From contig JAFGNZ010000002.1 in the NCBI GenBank assembly GCA_016926755.1, positions 1 to 62,145 of the forward strand: 62,145 nucleotides of DNA. The letters run 5' to 3'. This DNA is from Myxococcaceae bacterium. GTDB lineage: Bacteria > Myxococcota > Myxococcia > Myxococcales > Myxococcaceae. Position 1 is the first letter of the stretch. Every line of letters begins with the position of its first letter. Of the stretch, positions 1 through 10,454 are shown piece by piece. Below the pieces are notes generated by a model. It was not told where the DNA came from. It did no database searches and saw only the letters and a program-made list of their open reading frames with translations. The position numbers and the translations under genes were made by a program.

Positions 1-56
1 CGGGACGCGAATGAGGACCTCCGAAGCCTCGTCGGCCGGACCGGTTTCGCTTGCCC

Positions 57-113
57 ACTGTTCGGGAATGTCGGGGGTTTTGGGCCCAAAAAGTCCCGAC
101 ATTCCCGAACAGT
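57..113. repeat. 57-bp near-perfect palindrome
   Basis: Positions 57-75 and 95-113 are perfect 19-bp inverted arms (left arm ACTGTTCGGGAATGTCGGG). The 19-base centre contains a second perfect palindrome, TTTTGGGCCCAAAA, at 78-91. As RNA this would fold into one very stable hairpin. It could be a transcription terminator for a gene beyond the left edge, a REP/MITE-like unit or a binding site. There is no T-tract on either side. Confidence 0.85.
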
Positions 114-237
114 CATGCACGCGGGGCCGCCGTGCGTGCCAGACCCTGCGGGCTCTTGCCGGGAGTTGGCTCGACTCCTCTGCAAACGGCCCTGCTCGGG
201 AGTCAAGTCAATACGCCTGCCTGCCTGCTCCTGCTCA

Positions 238-1516
<1,279 letters not shown>

Positions 1517-2119
1517 TCACAGCCGCAGGCGGTAGCCCAGGCTCGCGGCGAGCAGGCCTCCCACGTTCACCTTGCCGGTGGTGAGGAAGCCCACCCGGGT
1601 GAAGTGGTAGTGCGCCTCCAGGAAGAGGCCCCCGGGCCCCAGGCGCAGCTCGGCGCCGCCGAGGAGCTGGAAGCCCACGGTGCCCTCCTTCTCCACCGTG
1701 TTGGCGCCAAAGGCCTGCGCGGTGGCCTGGTGCAGATAGAGGCCCGGGCCCGCGCCCGCATACGGGGTGATGGAGCCGAGCGCCCCCTCGAAGCGATACA
1801 CCGCCGAGAGCAGGATGGCGATCTCCCGCTCGGTGAGCTGGTACTGCTGCTCGCCCAGGGTGAGCTGGGGATCGCTGAGCGCTCCGGACACCTTCGGCTG
1901 GTGGAAGTTGCCCTCCACCACGATGGCCAGGCGTCGGCCGAGCAGCGGGGTGACGTAGCCCGCCTCCAGGGCGAGGTAGGGCGCTCCCGCGAGCGGCGTG
2001 GTGCTCTTGAAGAAGCCGATCTTGGGCGCCAGCAGGATGCTGTCTCCCTCGGGCGGGGGCTCGGCCGGAGCCGGCGCCTGGGCGAGGACGAGGAGCGCGA
2101 GGACAGGAAGGGCAGTCAT
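1517..2119 (-). CDS. Small outer-membrane beta-barrel-like protein
   Basis: The protein has 200 residues and a cleavable signal peptide (MTALPVLALLVLAQAPAPAE). The rest alternates short amphipathic strands with turns, such as YLALEAGYVTPLLGRRLAIV and GGLFLEAHYHFTRVGF, and ends in a beta-signal-like GYRLRL. This pattern, with a PYAGAGPGLYLH segment in the middle, fits an eight-strand OmpA/OmpW-type barrel; the closest named family is not certain. The start follows GGGAG with ordinary spacing. It lies only 14 bases downstream of the stop of the large TIG/Kelch lipoprotein gene on the same strand, so the two are probably co-transcribed and may act together at the outer membrane. Confidence 0.7.
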   Translation of the reverse strand: MTALPVLALLVLAQAPAPAEPPPEGDSILLAPKIGFFKSTTPLAGAPYLALEAGYVTPLLGRRLAIVVEGNFHQPKVSGALSDPQLTLGEQQYQLTEREIAILLSAVYRFEGALGSITPYAGAGPGLYLHQATAQAFGANTVEKEGTVGFQLLGGAELRLGPGGLFLEAHYHFTRVGFLTTGKVNVGGLLAASLGYRLRL

Positions 2120-2133
2120 GGCGGGGTGTCTCC

Positions 2134-5100
2134 CTAGAAGAAGATGCGCTCGGTGGTGGCGACAGGCGTCCCGGTGCCGTTGTCATTGGGCAGGCCGCCG
2201 GAGACGTAGACGTAGGCACGGAACTGGGCGGTGCCGGAGAGGTAGCGCGGGCCTCCCGCCGTGTACTTGAACGCTCCGCTGTTCAAGCCTCGGGTGAAGC
2301 TGGCGTCACTCGTGCACTGTGTCGGGCTTCCATTGGCGGCCGGGCAGAGGACGTCCGAGTTGAGCTTGAAGACCGTGTTGCCCGCGCTGCCAGACTGGAA
2401 GAGGTAGTTGGCGATGACCTTCGCCCAACCCCCGTGGGTGCCGGTCTTGTAGTCGATGGGGGTGAAGCTCGCCGTGAGGTCTCCCGTGGCATCCCGCACC
2501 TTGGCGACCTCGATGACGTTGCTGGTCAGGATCGCCGTTGGCCCCCGGTCGCCGCCCACCGCGACGAGCCACACGTCCTGCCGGTTGTCTGGATCGGGCG
2601 AGGAGAAGGAATTGGGAGCCGTCGCGGCGCTGGCCACCGCGAGCGAGAACCGCTGGCGCTGCATGGTGAACGCGCCCAGCCCGTTGGTCGAGAAGGCGGT
2701 CGGGGTCGTGCTCGTGTTGAAGGTGTAGCTGTCGGCGTTGAAGGTGGCGCGCTCGATGCTGTCGAGGGTGTCGCCGGCCGCGTTGGCGCCTCCGGCCACG
2801 TACACGGTGTCTCCCAGGAGCTGGGCGGCCGCGTTCGCGCGCTCCACCGTCAGCTGCTCGTCCAGGAGCACCCAGCGGCCGAGCGCACCCGGAGGCAGCG
2901 GCTGCGCGCCGTTCGCGTCGGGCGTCTTCGCGCCGGTGTCCAGGTATGACACCTGGGGCAGCGGCGAGCCGGCGCAGGCCGGAGTGGCCGGCGCGTCAAC
3001 CTCTTCCAGCAGCCGCTCCGAGCCGGAGGGCTGGTTGGCGGCGACGGTGCGGTAGATGCGGTACTTCAGCGCGCCGGGGACACAGGTCCAGGTGAGGCGG
3101 GCCGCGTTGAGGGCGTCGTTGGCCTTCACCGGATACTCATCCGAGGGGAGTGTCTCGCCGCCAGGGTTCTCCGCGTCGTCCGGGCCGAGGAGGGCGGACA
3201 CCCGGTAATACAAGGTGCCTGGGGGAAGGGTCGCCCCTTGCTCGGTCAGCCGCTCGGGCGGCGTGAGCGCGGGCGCCTCCGCGATCTTGAGCACCTGCGC
3301 GCGCAGCACCGTGGACACGGGCTTGAGGGTGCCCGTACCGTCCGGCGCCAGGCCGCCCATGACGAAGAGGTAGGAGGTGTCTCCCTTCACGGTGCGCACG
3401 ATGGCGGTGTGGCCTCGCCGCGGCTCGGGAGCCGCCGCGCCCAGCTTCGAGCGATCGAGCGTGTAGAAGGAGCAGGCGTTGCCCGTGCAGGCGCCACCCA
3501 CGTCACCGAAGAGCGTCACCGGCGCCACCTCGACGGAGTCCAGGGCGTCGGTGCCGTCGCTGGTGCCCCCCAGCGCGTACAGGAAGGGCTGGCCGAGGTC
3601 ATCCGTGGCGACGACGAGCGGGAAGTCCGCGCGCGGCGTGACGAGCTGGGTGGTGATGGCGGGCCCCGCCGCTGGGTTGGCCGCCGGGTTGGTGACGGTG
3701 AGGCCCGAGTAGTTCGCGTACGCGGGATCCGCCGTGTTCTGCACGCGCACCACGAAGAGGCCCGCGACGAGCTGGAGGTCCGCGGTGGCGGCCACCTGGG
3801 TGCCCGTGGAGGTGTACTCGACGCACTGGGCGGCGGCCACGCTCCTGGGGACGAGCGCGCTCAGGCTCGTGGCGCTCGGCGTCCCCGTGGGCGGCAGATC
3901 GCAGGCCTCGATGTTTCCGTTGGCGAGCTGCTTCAGGAGCTGGACCTTCGCGTCCACCCCGAAGTTCGTCCCGGTCACCACCAGCGGGCTGGTGGGATCC
4001 GTCAGGCCGTTCGTGTCGATGGCCGACGGGGAGATGGACTCGATGCGGGGTGGCTCGTTCTGCAGCACGGTGAAGCCGCTGGCGGCCGGGATGGTGCCCA
4101 GCGCGCCGCTGGTGTCCACCACCTTGAGGGCATAGGGGCCGCCCGGGACGATGCCGGCGGGGCAGTCCTCCGCCGTCAATGGCAGCGCCGCGTTGCCCGA
4201 GCACGTGGGCACCACCGCGGTGAGGACGGAGGGCGAGACGAAGGCCACGCGGTTGAGGGGGATCTCCACCGTCTGCGAGGGATCCGCCTTCAGCGGGGCC
4301 ACCAGGAACACCTCGGGCGAGCCGCCCGCGAAGGCCCGCTGATCACCCGCGGGCGCGTTGTAGATCGTGATGGGCTGGTTGCGCCGCTGCCACCCGAAGC
4401 TCGGCTCGATCGTCAGCAGCCCCAGCCGCGCGTAGTTGATGGTGAGGGCGTTGGTCAGCGTGAACGCGCAGCCCTCGGGGTTGGTGAGGGTGAGATCATA
4501 GGTGCCCTCGGGCGTGCCGGGCGGGATCTCCGTGAGCAGGCGCGTGGGGGACTCCACCGTCGTCGTGAAGAGCTCCACGTCCGGCGCGCCGGCGCGGGTC
4601 AGCACCAGCGTGGGGAAGGTGCCAGGCTGGAAGCCCGTGCCCTCGATGACGAGCGGGCTGGGATCGCTGAGGGAGAAGCCCTGGGGCGCCGTCACCCGTG
4701 TCAACGTGGGCGGAGGGACGACGATGAGGAGATCCGCCAGCTCGGCGGTGCCGCCGCCGGGGTTCTTCACTTCGATCGCATAGCTGCCCTCGGGCAGCTC
4801 CGCTGGGGGCGTGCTGTCTCGCGTGGGAATGTCCAGGAAGAGCAGCCCGGAGTCCCGGTAGAAGACGCGCTCCCGATCGAGCGTCAAGGTGGCTGGCCCC
4901 TTCAGCGTCACCTCGGGCATGCCCACCTTGGGCGCATCAGTGAGCACATCCAGGGGAATGGGGGTGAAGCGCTCTCCGAGGAGCTCGATGCGCCAGCCTT
5001 GTGCACCTCCCTGGGCGTTGCACACGCGTGCGGGGGTGATGTTGCGCTGGCGAGGATTGATGGCGCTGGTGAGCGCGGGAGTAGGGCCCTCGGTGCTGCG

Positions 5101-5163
5101 AGAGCAAGCGGCGAGAACAAGCAGGACTGCGACGCGGTGCAGGCGCAAGGGGATCCTCCGCAT
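2134..5163 (-). CDS. Large TIG/IPT and Kelch-like repeat lipoprotein
   Basis: This is a secreted lipoprotein of 1009 residues when started at the ATG at 5163, giving MRRIPLRL followed by a hydrophobic run and the lipobox LVLAAC. An in-frame ATG at 5199 would add 12 residues; AAGAGG lies upstream of 5163. After the signal come beta-sandwich TIG/IPT-type repeats (for example PLVIEGTGFQPG and PLVVTGTNFG). The second half has Kelch-type blades recognisable by paired glycines: LYALGGTSDG, LFVMGGLAPDG, VYVAGGANAAG, WLVAVGGDRG, YVYVSGGLPND. A fibronectin-like insert lies between blades. Such proteins are typical myxobacterial surface or secreted adhesion/binding proteins; the ligand is unknown. The beta-barrel gene follows 14 bases downstream. 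Upstream it is divergent from the molybdenum hydroxylase genes, so 5164-5257 must hold both promoters. Confidence 0.85.
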   Translation of the reverse strand: MRRIPLRLHRVAVLLVLAACSRSTEGPTPALTSAINPRQRNITPARVCNAQGGAQGWRIELLGERFTPIPLDVLTDAPKVGMPEVTLKGPATLTLDRERVFYRDSGLLFLDIPTRDSTPPAELPEGSYAIEVKNPGGGTAELADLLIVVPPPTLTRVTAPQGFSLSDPSPLVIEGTGFQPGTFPTLVLTRAGAPDVELFTTTVESPTRLLTEIPPGTPEGTYDLTLTNPEGCAFTLTNALTINYARLGLLTIEPSFGWQRRNQPITIYNAPAGDQRAFAGGSPEVFLVAPLKADPSQTVEIPLNRVAFVSPSVLTAVVPTCSGNAALPLTAEDCPAGIVPGGPYALKVVDTSGALGTIPAASGFTVLQNEPPRIESISPSAIDTNGLTDPTSPLVVTGTNFGVDAKVQLLKQLANGNIEACDLPPTGTPSATSLSALVPRSVAAAQCVEYTSTGTQVAATADLQLVAGLFVVRVQNTADPAYANYSGLTVTNPAANPAAGPAITTQLVTPRADFPLVVATDDLGQPFLYALGGTSDGTDALDSVEVAPVTLFGDVGGACTGNACSFYTLDRSKLGAAAPEPRRGHTAIVRTVKGDTSYLFVMGGLAPDGTGTLKPVSTVLRAQVLKIAEAPALTPPERLTEQGATLPPGTLYYRVSALLGPDDAENPGGETLPSDEYPVKANDALNAARLTWTCVPGALKYRIYRTVAANQPSGSERLLEEVDAPATPACAGSPLPQVSYLDTGAKTPDANGAQPLPPGALGRWVLLDEQLTVERANAAAQLLGDTVYVAGGANAAGDTLDSIERATFNADSYTFNTSTTPTAFSTNGLGAFTMQRQRFSLAVASAATAPNSFSSPDPDNRQDVWLVAVGGDRGPTAILTSNVIEVAKVRDATGDLTASFTPIDYKTGTHGGWAKVIANYLFQSGSAGNTVFKLNSDVLCPAANGSPTQCTSDASFTRGLNSGAFKYTAGGPRYLSGTAQFRAYVYVSGGLPNDNGTGTPVATTERIFF

Positions 5164-5257
5164 TTTCCCAAGAGACCTCTTGGTTTTTGAGACGGCCACA
5201 TTCTCAGGGCTGAAGCTGCGCCTTGAGGCAGGGTGTGGCGCGTGCCATGTTCCTTAT

Positions 5258-7438
5258 ATGGCTGACACGCTGAAGCCGGACGTGGCCGTTTCAGGAAGAG
5301 TCGACCGTCGCCGGTTCCTCACGTGGGTGGTGGCTTCACCGACGTTGATGGTCGCGGCGCGATTGGGCCTCGACGTCCCTTCGGCCAGCGCGGCGGAAGC
5401 CAACGCGACAGGGGCGGGTGAGGCGGTGACGTCGAACGAGACCGCGCTCGATCTCTACATCGCCATCGGCTCGGATGGGCGTGTCCTCGCGACCTTGCCT
5501 CGTACCGAGATGGGCCAGGGCATCACCACGGGTGTGGCCATGCTCGTCGCCGAGGAGCTCGATGCCGGCCTCGGCTCGGTGGAGGTGCGCAGCGCCGACG
5601 CGGACCCGCGCTGGCTCATCCAGCTCACCGGGATGTCGTCGACGATGCGCTACCTCGCGGGGCCCCTTCGCGCCGCGGCGGCGGATGCGCGGGCGCGGCT
5701 GGTCACTGCCGCCGCGCACCGCTGGGGGGTGTCTGCCTCAAGTCTGAGCACCGCCAACGGCGAGGTGATCGCTCCCGACGGCCGCCGAGCCGGTTATGGC
5801 GAGCTCGCCCAGGACGCGGCGGGCGTCTGGCTGCCCGAGATCTCGTCGGAGCCGAAGGATCCGAGCGCCTATACGGTGGTCGGTCAGCCCACGGGGCGCG
5901 TCGATGCCCGTGACATCGTCACCGGGGCGGCGCGCTACACGCTCGACCTCAGCATTCCCGGGGCCGTGCCGGTCGTGGTGGCCCGGCCGCCCACGCTGCG
6001 GGGCTCGCTCCAGTCCTTCGACGCCTCGGCGGCGTCGGCGATGCCGGGCGTGGTGGGGGTGGTCCCCCTGCCCACGGGGGTGGCGGTCGCCGCCCAGACC
6101 TTCGCTCAGGCACTCGCCGCTCGCGATGCCTTGCGGATCTCCTGGACGCTCGGCCCGGCCAGCCAGCTCTCCGACGCGGACATCCGTATCAAGCTGCGTG
6201 ATCAGATTGGCCCACGGCCCCTCGCGCCGCTGTTCACGCTCAAGACCCTCGAGGGACGCTTCGACTTCCCCTACCTCGCCCACGCGCCCATGGAGACGCA
6301 GAGCTGCGTTGCCAGCGTGGTGGGCAACCGCGCCGAGATCTGGTCCGGTGTCCAGGATCCGAAGTTCGCCCAACGTGAGGTCGCGGCGGCGCTCGGCTGG
6401 GCGCTCACGCCCCAGTGGGTCACGGTGCATCCCGTCCGGGCAGGTGGCGGGTTCGGTCGGAGGTTCTTCACCGAGGCCCCCGTGGAGGCCGCGCTCGCCT
6501 CGCGAGCGCTCGGGCGGCCGGTGAAGTTGATGTGGACCCGCAACGACGACATGCGTCACGGGCATTACCGGCCGGCGAGCCACCATCGGGTCCTCGCCTA
6601 CATCGGCCCGTTCGGGACGATCCTCGGCTGGCACCACCGCGCCGCCATCCCCACCGTGGAGTTCCCCCACGGCTACGGGGATCTCGTCACCGCCATCTTC
6701 GGTGAGCTCCTGCCCGAGCTCACCAGCGCGCTCTTCTTCACGCTGACCCAGCACGTGCCCTACCATTTCGGGCTGGTGTCGCAGGAGCTGCGCGAGACCT
6801 CGATTCCGATCCCGACGGCCTCGTTCCGGTCCGTGTTCACCAGCCAGGTGGGAGTGGCCAACGAGATCTTCGTCGACCAGCTGGCCCGTGAGCTCGGGCG
6901 CGATCCGGTCGCGCTGAGGCGCTCTCAGCTCAAGTCGAATCGGCTCAAGGCCGTCCTGGACAAGGTGACGCTCGAGGGACAGTGGGGCAGGCCGCTGCCG
7001 CCCGGTGTCGCCCAGGGCGTCGCCGTCCTCGAGGAGTGGGACAGCGCCATCGCCCACCTCGTCGAGGTCGATGTCACCGGAGCGGAGCCCAAGGTGTTGC
7101 GCGTCGTGATCGCCGCCGATGTCGGCTTGCCGATCAACCCGAAGAGCGTCGAGGCCCAGCTCCAGGGCGCCGCGGTGGACGCGATGTCGACGACGCTGAG
7201 CGCGGGCCTCCACATCGACGCGGGCGCCGTGCGAGAGGGCAGCTTCGCCGACTACCGGTGGCTCCGGATGAAGCACATCCCCGCCGAGATCCGGGTCCAC
7301 TTCGTCAGGTCGGATGATCGCATCGGCGGAGTGGGCGAGCTCGGCTATCCCAGCGCGGCCGCTGCCCTGGCCAACGCCCTTGCCAGGGCCACTGGCACCA
7401 TGCCCACCCGCTTCCCGATCCTCGACGCAGGAGCCTGA
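5258..7438 (+). CDS. Molybdopterin aldehyde/N-heterocycle oxidoreductase, large subunit
   Basis: A protein of 726 residues related to the IorB-type catalytic subunit of xanthine-oxidase-family molybdenum hydroxylases. It begins with a Tat signal: twin arginines in RRRFL at residues 17-21, a hydrophobic stretch and a small-residue cleavage site (PSASAAE), so it should be exported folded with cofactor. Family motifs include [10 protein letters not shown], the GGGFGRRFF molybdopterin loop and, near the C-terminus, GVGELG, which carries the catalytic glutamate of the family. I chose the ATG at 5258 because it fits the Tat signal; the frame is open further upstream but there it is antisense to the TIG/Kelch gene. 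The 2Fe-2S subunit follows two bases after the stop. Electrons would pass from molybdenum to that subunit; no cytochrome subunit is adjacent. The substrate is unknown. Confidence 0.9.
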   Translation: MADTLKPDVAVSGRVDRRRFLTWVVASPTLMVAARLGLDVPSASAAEANATGAGEAVTSNETALDLYIAIGSDGRVLATLPRTEMGQGITTGVAMLVAEELDAGLGSVEVRSADADPRWLIQLTGMSSTMRYLAGPLRAAAADARARLVTAAAHRWGVSASSLSTANGEVIAPDGRRAGYGELAQDAAGVWLPEISSEPKDPSAYTVVGQPTGRVDARDIVTGAARYTLDLSIPGAVPVVVARPPTLRGSLQSFDASAASAMPGVVGVVPLPTGVAVAAQTFAQALAARDALRISWTLGPASQLSDADIRIKLRDQIGPRPLAPLFTLKTLEGRFDFPYLAHAPMETQSCVASVVGNRAEIWSGVQDPKFAQREVAAALGWALTPQWVTVHPVRAGGGFGRRFFTEAPVEAALASRALGRPVKLMWTRNDDMRHGHYRPASHHRVLAYIGPFGTILGWHHRAAIPTVEFPHGYGDLVTAIFGELLPELTSALFFTLTQHVPYHFGLVSQELRETSIPIPTASFRSVFTSQVGVANEIFVDQLARELGRDPVALRRSQLKSNRLKAVLDKVTLEGQWGRPLPPGVAQGVAVLEEWDSAIAHLVEVDVTGAEPKVLRVVIAADVGLPINPKSVEAQLQGAAVDAMSTTLSAGLHIDAGAVREGSFADYRWLRMKHIPAEIRVHFVRSDDRIGGVGELGYPSAAAALANALARATGTMPTRFPILDAGA

Positions 7439-7440
7439 CC

Positions 7441-7920
7441 ATGCCGGCCTATCACTTCACCCTCAACGGCGAGGCGGTATCCGTGGAGGTGGCGACGGAC
7501 CTGCCACTGCTGTGGGTGCTGCGCGATGTGCTGGGCGTCACCGGCCCGAAGTATGGCTGTGGCGTGGGGGTGTGCGGAGCCTGCACCAGCCACCTCGACG
7601 GCCAGGCCTTCCGCCCCTGCATCCAGCCCGTCAGCGGAGTGGTGGGCCGTCAGGTGACGACCATCGAGGGGCTGGGAGGCGAGGGCCTCCATCCCGTGCA
7701 GCAGGCGTGGATCGCGGAGGACGTGGCCCAGTGCGGCTTCTGCCAACCCGGCCAGATCATGGCCGCGGTGGGGCTCCTGAGTCAGAACCCCAACCCATCC
7801 GACGCGGAGATCGACGCGGTCATGAGCGAGAACGTCTGCCGGTGCGGCACGTATGTCCGCATCCGGGCCGCCATCAAGCGTGCCGCGCAGGCGCTCCGGG
7901 ACGCAGGCACCGGGGGCTAA
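7441..7920 (+). CDS. 2Fe-2S subunit of the molybdenum hydroxylase
   Basis: The protein has 159 residues, the normal size for IorA/CoxS-type small subunits. The plant-ferredoxin-type cluster is held by Cys40, Cys45, Cys48 and Cys60. The second, helical-bundle cluster is held by Cys98, Cys101, Cys133 and Cys135 (QCGFCQPGQ and ENVCRCGTY). All eight ligands are present. It starts two bases after the large-subunit stop, with GGAG inside the end of the upstream gene, so the two are translated together. The order large-small is reversed relative to the usual iorA-iorB arrangement. It has no export signal of its own, so it is expected to travel with the Tat-exported large subunit, which is the known mode for this family. 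Confidence 0.92.
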   Translation: MPAYHFTLNGEAVSVEVATDLPLLWVLRDVLGVTGPKYGCGVGVCGACTSHLDGQAFRPCIQPVSGVVGRQVTTIEGLGGEGLHPVQQAWIAEDVAQCGFCQPGQIMAAVGLLSQNPNPSDAEIDAVMSENVCRCGTYVRIRAAIKRAAQALRDAGTGG

Positions 7921-7948
7921 GGTCGGAGTTCGTGAAGAAGGTGCAGGC

Positions 7949-9121
7949 ATGAACCGCCCTCTGCTGCTGCTGGCCGTCTGCCAGGGCCTGTTTCTCACCA
8001 ACAACGTCATCTTCGTTGCCATCAACGGCCTGGTGGGCCTGACCCTGGCGCCGCGGGGCTGGATGGCCACGCTGCCGCTGATGGGCTCCGTGGTCGGCGG
8101 CGCTCTGAGTACCGGCCTGGTCGCGCGCACGCAGACGCGCTACGGGCGTCAGGTCTCCTTCCAGATAGGCCTGGTCGTAGCGCTGCTGTCGGCCCTGCTG
8201 TGCGCCTGGGCGGCTTACAGCCGCAACTTCTGGCTCCTGGTGATGGCCACCGTGGTGGCCGGCTATTACGGCGCCAACGGCCAGCTCTACCTGTTCGCCG
8301 CCGCCGACCTGGCTGCGCCGGCCTTCCGCGAGAAAGCGGTCTCGCTGGTGCTGGCCGGCGGTCTGATCGGCGCGATCATCGGCCCGAACCTGGCCCGGTA
8401 CTCCCGTGATCTGCTGGCCATCCCCTTCACCGGCGCCTATCTGGCGCTGGCCGTGGTGGCCGTGCTGGCCATGGGGCTGATGGCCTTCGTCCGCTTCCCG
8501 GCCGTGCCAGCCGCGCAAGAGAGCACGGCCGGCGGACGGCCCATGCTCGAGCTCGTGCGCCAGCCGATGTTCTTCGTCGCCGCTGTCGGCGCGGCGCTGA
8601 GCTTCGGCGTGATGAACCTGCTGATGGCGGCCACGCCGCTGGCCATGCAGGGGTGCGGCTTTCCCTTCGGCGATGTGGCGCAGGTGCTGCAGTGGCATGT
8701 GATCGGCATGTTCGCCCCGGGCTTCTTCACCGGCCACCTGATCAAGCGCTTTGGCACGCTGACCATCATGGGCGCAGGCGTGCTGCTGAATGCGCTGTGC
8801 ATCGTGATCGCGGTGTCGGGCGTGGACCTGCGCCAGTTCCTGAGCGCGCTGTTCCTGCTCGGCGTGGGCTGGAACTTCCTCTTCACGGGCAGCACCACGC
8901 TGGCGCTGCAGGCCTATCGCCCCGAGGAAAAGGACCGCGCTCAGGCAGCGATCAACTTCAGCGTGTTCGCCGTGATGGCCTTCACCTCGTTTGCCTCGGG
9001 CGCGCTGGTCACCACCCAGGGCTGGAAGATGCTGAACTACGGCGCGCTGGTGCCAGTGGCGCTCACGGGGGCCGCGCTCCTGTGGCTCGCGTTGCGGCGG
9101 CAGGCGGCAGTGCGAACCTGA
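7949..9121 (+). CDS. MFS-type transporter
   Basis: A protein of 390 residues made almost entirely of hydrophobic helices, about twelve, in the pattern of major facilitator superfamily permeases. The loop after helix 2 carries RTQTRYGRQ, a version of the MFS loop-2-3 motif, and the second half repeats the arrangement with HLIKRFGTLT. I started it at the ATG at 7949, which begins directly with the first helix; the frame is open upstream into the 2Fe-2S gene. It lies 28 bases after the small subunit stop on the same strand and may be in its operon, in which case it could move the hydroxylase substrate or product. That link is inference. A decayed VOC-type fragment follows its stop directly. Confidence 0.85.
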   Translation: MNRPLLLLAVCQGLFLTNNVIFVAINGLVGLTLAPRGWMATLPLMGSVVGGALSTGLVARTQTRYGRQVSFQIGLVVALLSALLCAWAAYSRNFWLLVMATVVAGYYGANGQLYLFAAADLAAPAFREKAVSLVLAGGLIGAIIGPNLARYSRDLLAIPFTGAYLALAVVAVLAMGLMAFVRFPAVPAAQESTAGGRPMLELVRQPMFFVAAVGAALSFGVMNLLMAATPLAMQGCGFPFGDVAQVLQWHVIGMFAPGFFTGHLIKRFGTLTIMGAGVLLNALCIVIAVSGVDLRQFLSALFLLGVGWNFLFTGSTTLALQAYRPEEKDRAQAAINFSVFAVMAFTSFASGALVTTQGWKMLNYGALVPVALTGAALLWLALRRQAAVRT

Positions 9122-9237
9122 GCAGGCCCTGGCTCGAGAGCGAGGTGCGTCAGCGGCAATGTGGGCGCGGCGTGTACTTCGACGATCTCGACGGGAATCA
9201 CCTCGAGTGCATCACCGCGCCATACGAGAAGGAATGA
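9122..9237 (+). pseudogene. C-terminal remnant of a VOC/glyoxalase-fold protein
   Basis: This frame ends in GRGVYFDDLDGNHLECITAP and a few more residues before its stop at 9235-9237. That is the last strand and metal-ligand glutamate region of glyoxalase/bleomycin-resistance (vicinal oxygen chelate) proteins, which commonly read GVYFxDPDGHLLE. Only about 35 residues are left and no start is available, because the upstream DNA is the MFS transporter in another frame. It looks like the tail of a gene whose body was lost when the transporter region came to lie against it. Confidence 0.6.
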
Positions 9238-9558
9238 TCGCGTCGCCCGGCACGCATGGCAGGGCCTGCGCTGGGGCTGCCAGCTCCCACGCTCACGGCG
9301 CGACGGTTGAGGACGGGGGCGGATACGACTTCCCCCAGCAGCTCGGCAGCCGGCCGGCACCACGCACCCGTAGGTCCATCCAACATCCTTGGCCCGCCGA
9401 GCGATTCTACGGCATGACCCGAGGTGGGAGCCCAGTGCGGTAGCTCTGCTCGCTGGGGGCTGTGCGGGGGGCGGCCCGAGCCTTTACAGCGAAGGGCCGT
9501 CCCTACCGCGACCCCTGCGGTTTCCTGGGCACGTGGATGCAAGGTACAATGGGCCATC
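9238..9558. other. Intergenic stretch without a supported gene
   Basis: These 321 bases follow the VOC remnant. Open frames are present but none resembles a known protein. Just before the small lipoprotein gene the sequence TACAAT (9545-9550) resembles a -10 hexamer; I find no good -35 at the right distance. Confidence 0.4.
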
Positions 9559-9687
9559 ATGCCTCGAGAAAGCCCCTGGTCACGATGCAGTGCCTTGGTG
9601 GCGCTGCTCGTTCTCGGCTGCTCGATCCCCCCGAGATTCTCCGTTGAAGACGCAGATTCCCCCTGCTCAACGAGGGAGACTCCATGA
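9559..9687 (+). CDS. Very small putative lipoprotein
   Basis: A 42-residue frame starting at an ATG. It reads MPRESPWSRC, a hydrophobic run and the lipobox LVLGC, followed by about 20 polar residues. The stop overlaps the start of the next lipoprotein gene by four bases (ATGA at 9684-9687), the usual sign of translational coupling. No Shine-Dalgarno sequence is obvious. If real, the mature lipopeptide would be about 22 residues long, in the range of entericidin-like or lysis-type lipopeptides. It could instead be a truncated signal region of a lost lipoprotein. I cannot separate these from sequence alone. Confidence 0.4.
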   Translation: MPRESPWSRCSALVALLVLGCSIPPRFSVEDADSPCSTRETP

Positions 9688-10136
9688 GACATAGAGTCCT
9701 CTTGGCGGCTGTCATCCTTTCGAGCTGCCTGCGCAACCCCGTTGGCGCTCCAGTTCCAGAGGAAGTAGAGGACAAATCCATCATCTTTCCGGAGTTCTCC
9801 GCCGAGTTCCCGGTTGTTATCGGTGAAAAGGAATCCCCATATGAGCTGGGTGGAGTGACACTCCGGGCCATCATGCTTGCTGCCAATGACTATATCCCTC
9901 CCAGCGCTCAGCGTAGGGAGTGTTGGCAGACGCAAGAAGCACAGAATTATCGTGTCATTCGCCGGAGAGATCTCATCTTCGTTGGAATCACTGTGAACCC
10001 CCATTACTGCAAGGAGAGCGTCATACCGCTCGACGACGGTATGAGATATGCCATCAGCATCGATGGCCGCATCCTTGGGCGCCTGGCCACGGGTGAGCCT
10101 GATGGCTCGCGGCTCCTTTCTTCGACGCGGGTGTAG
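9684..10136 (+). CDS. Small lipoprotein with a two-cysteine domain
   Basis: The protein has 150 residues and a lipobox ILSSC at Cys15. The mature part carries one copy of a domain that I also see twice in the lipoprotein at 38195-39007. It has a helix (RAIMLAANDY), a cysteine (Cys80), a strand (YRVIRRRDLIFVGITV), a second cysteine 29 residues later (Cys109) and a closing hairpin (MRYAISIDGRILG). No named family is recognised. The two cysteines probably form a disulfide in the periplasm or outside the cell. The gene is visibly less GC-rich than the neighbouring core genes and sits in a decayed patch, which suggests transfer. It is coupled to the 42-residue lipoprotein frame upstream by an ATGA overlap. 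Confidence 0.7.
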   Translation: MRHRVLLAAVILSSCLRNPVGAPVPEEVEDKSIIFPEFSAEFPVVIGEKESPYELGGVTLRAIMLAANDYIPPSAQRRECWQTQEAQNYRVIRRRDLIFVGITVNPHYCKESVIPLDDGMRYAISIDGRILGRLATGEPDGSRLLSSTRV

Positions 10137-10275
10137 GGAAAACCTCCGGCCAGCCGGTTCCTAAACACCTTGTAGGTGTCCTGAGTGGCCCAGGCCAGAT
10201 TCCCCAGCAGTGGCGCAAGGACGGGGGGAGCCCCGCGAGCTTGGAGCCACAACCTCATCCGCTTCAGGCTCCCGA

Positions 10276-10454
10276 TGGGGGACTCTCTGGAGATGGTGGC
10301 TCTCCCGCGGATGGTGGCGCCCGGCCTGGGCCAGGTTTGTAAGCGAGCGCTACCCTTTGGTGGAGGCCATCGGATCGCCGATGTGAGCCGCGCGCGACAT
10401 AGCCCTCGTTTGCGGCCCATCAGATTCAGGTGGGGGCTCTCTCAAGATGGAGGC
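10276..10454. repeat. Imperfect direct repeats, att-like
   Basis: The sequence at 10276-10300 (TGGGGGACTCTCTGGAGATG, then GTGGC) recurs with few changes at 10431-10454 (TGGGGGCTCTCTCAAGATGG, then AGGC). Each is preceded by TTCAGG, at 10263-10268 and 10425-10430. The right copy runs into the tRNA-like 3' end; the left copy has a decayed version of the same junction. Duplicated tRNA 3' ends are what integrase-type elements leave behind, so this may be an old attachment site. That is inference. Confidence 0.4.

Noticed and set aside
3238-5190. 650-residue frame antisense to the TIG/Kelch gene, and many similar long frames elsewhere
   Set aside because: They are Arg/Gly/Ala-rich mirror frames caused by high GC, opposite clear genes.
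4889-5257. Long N-terminal extension of the molybdenum hydroxylase
   Set aside because: The frame is open but antisense to the TIG/Kelch gene, and the Tat signal begins at 5258.
10004-10420. Minus-strand frame with WATQDTYKVFRNRLAGGFPY
   Set aside because: One stretch looks protein-like, but there is no start, ribosome site or recognisable family, and the frame is antisense to the lipoprotein gene at its end.
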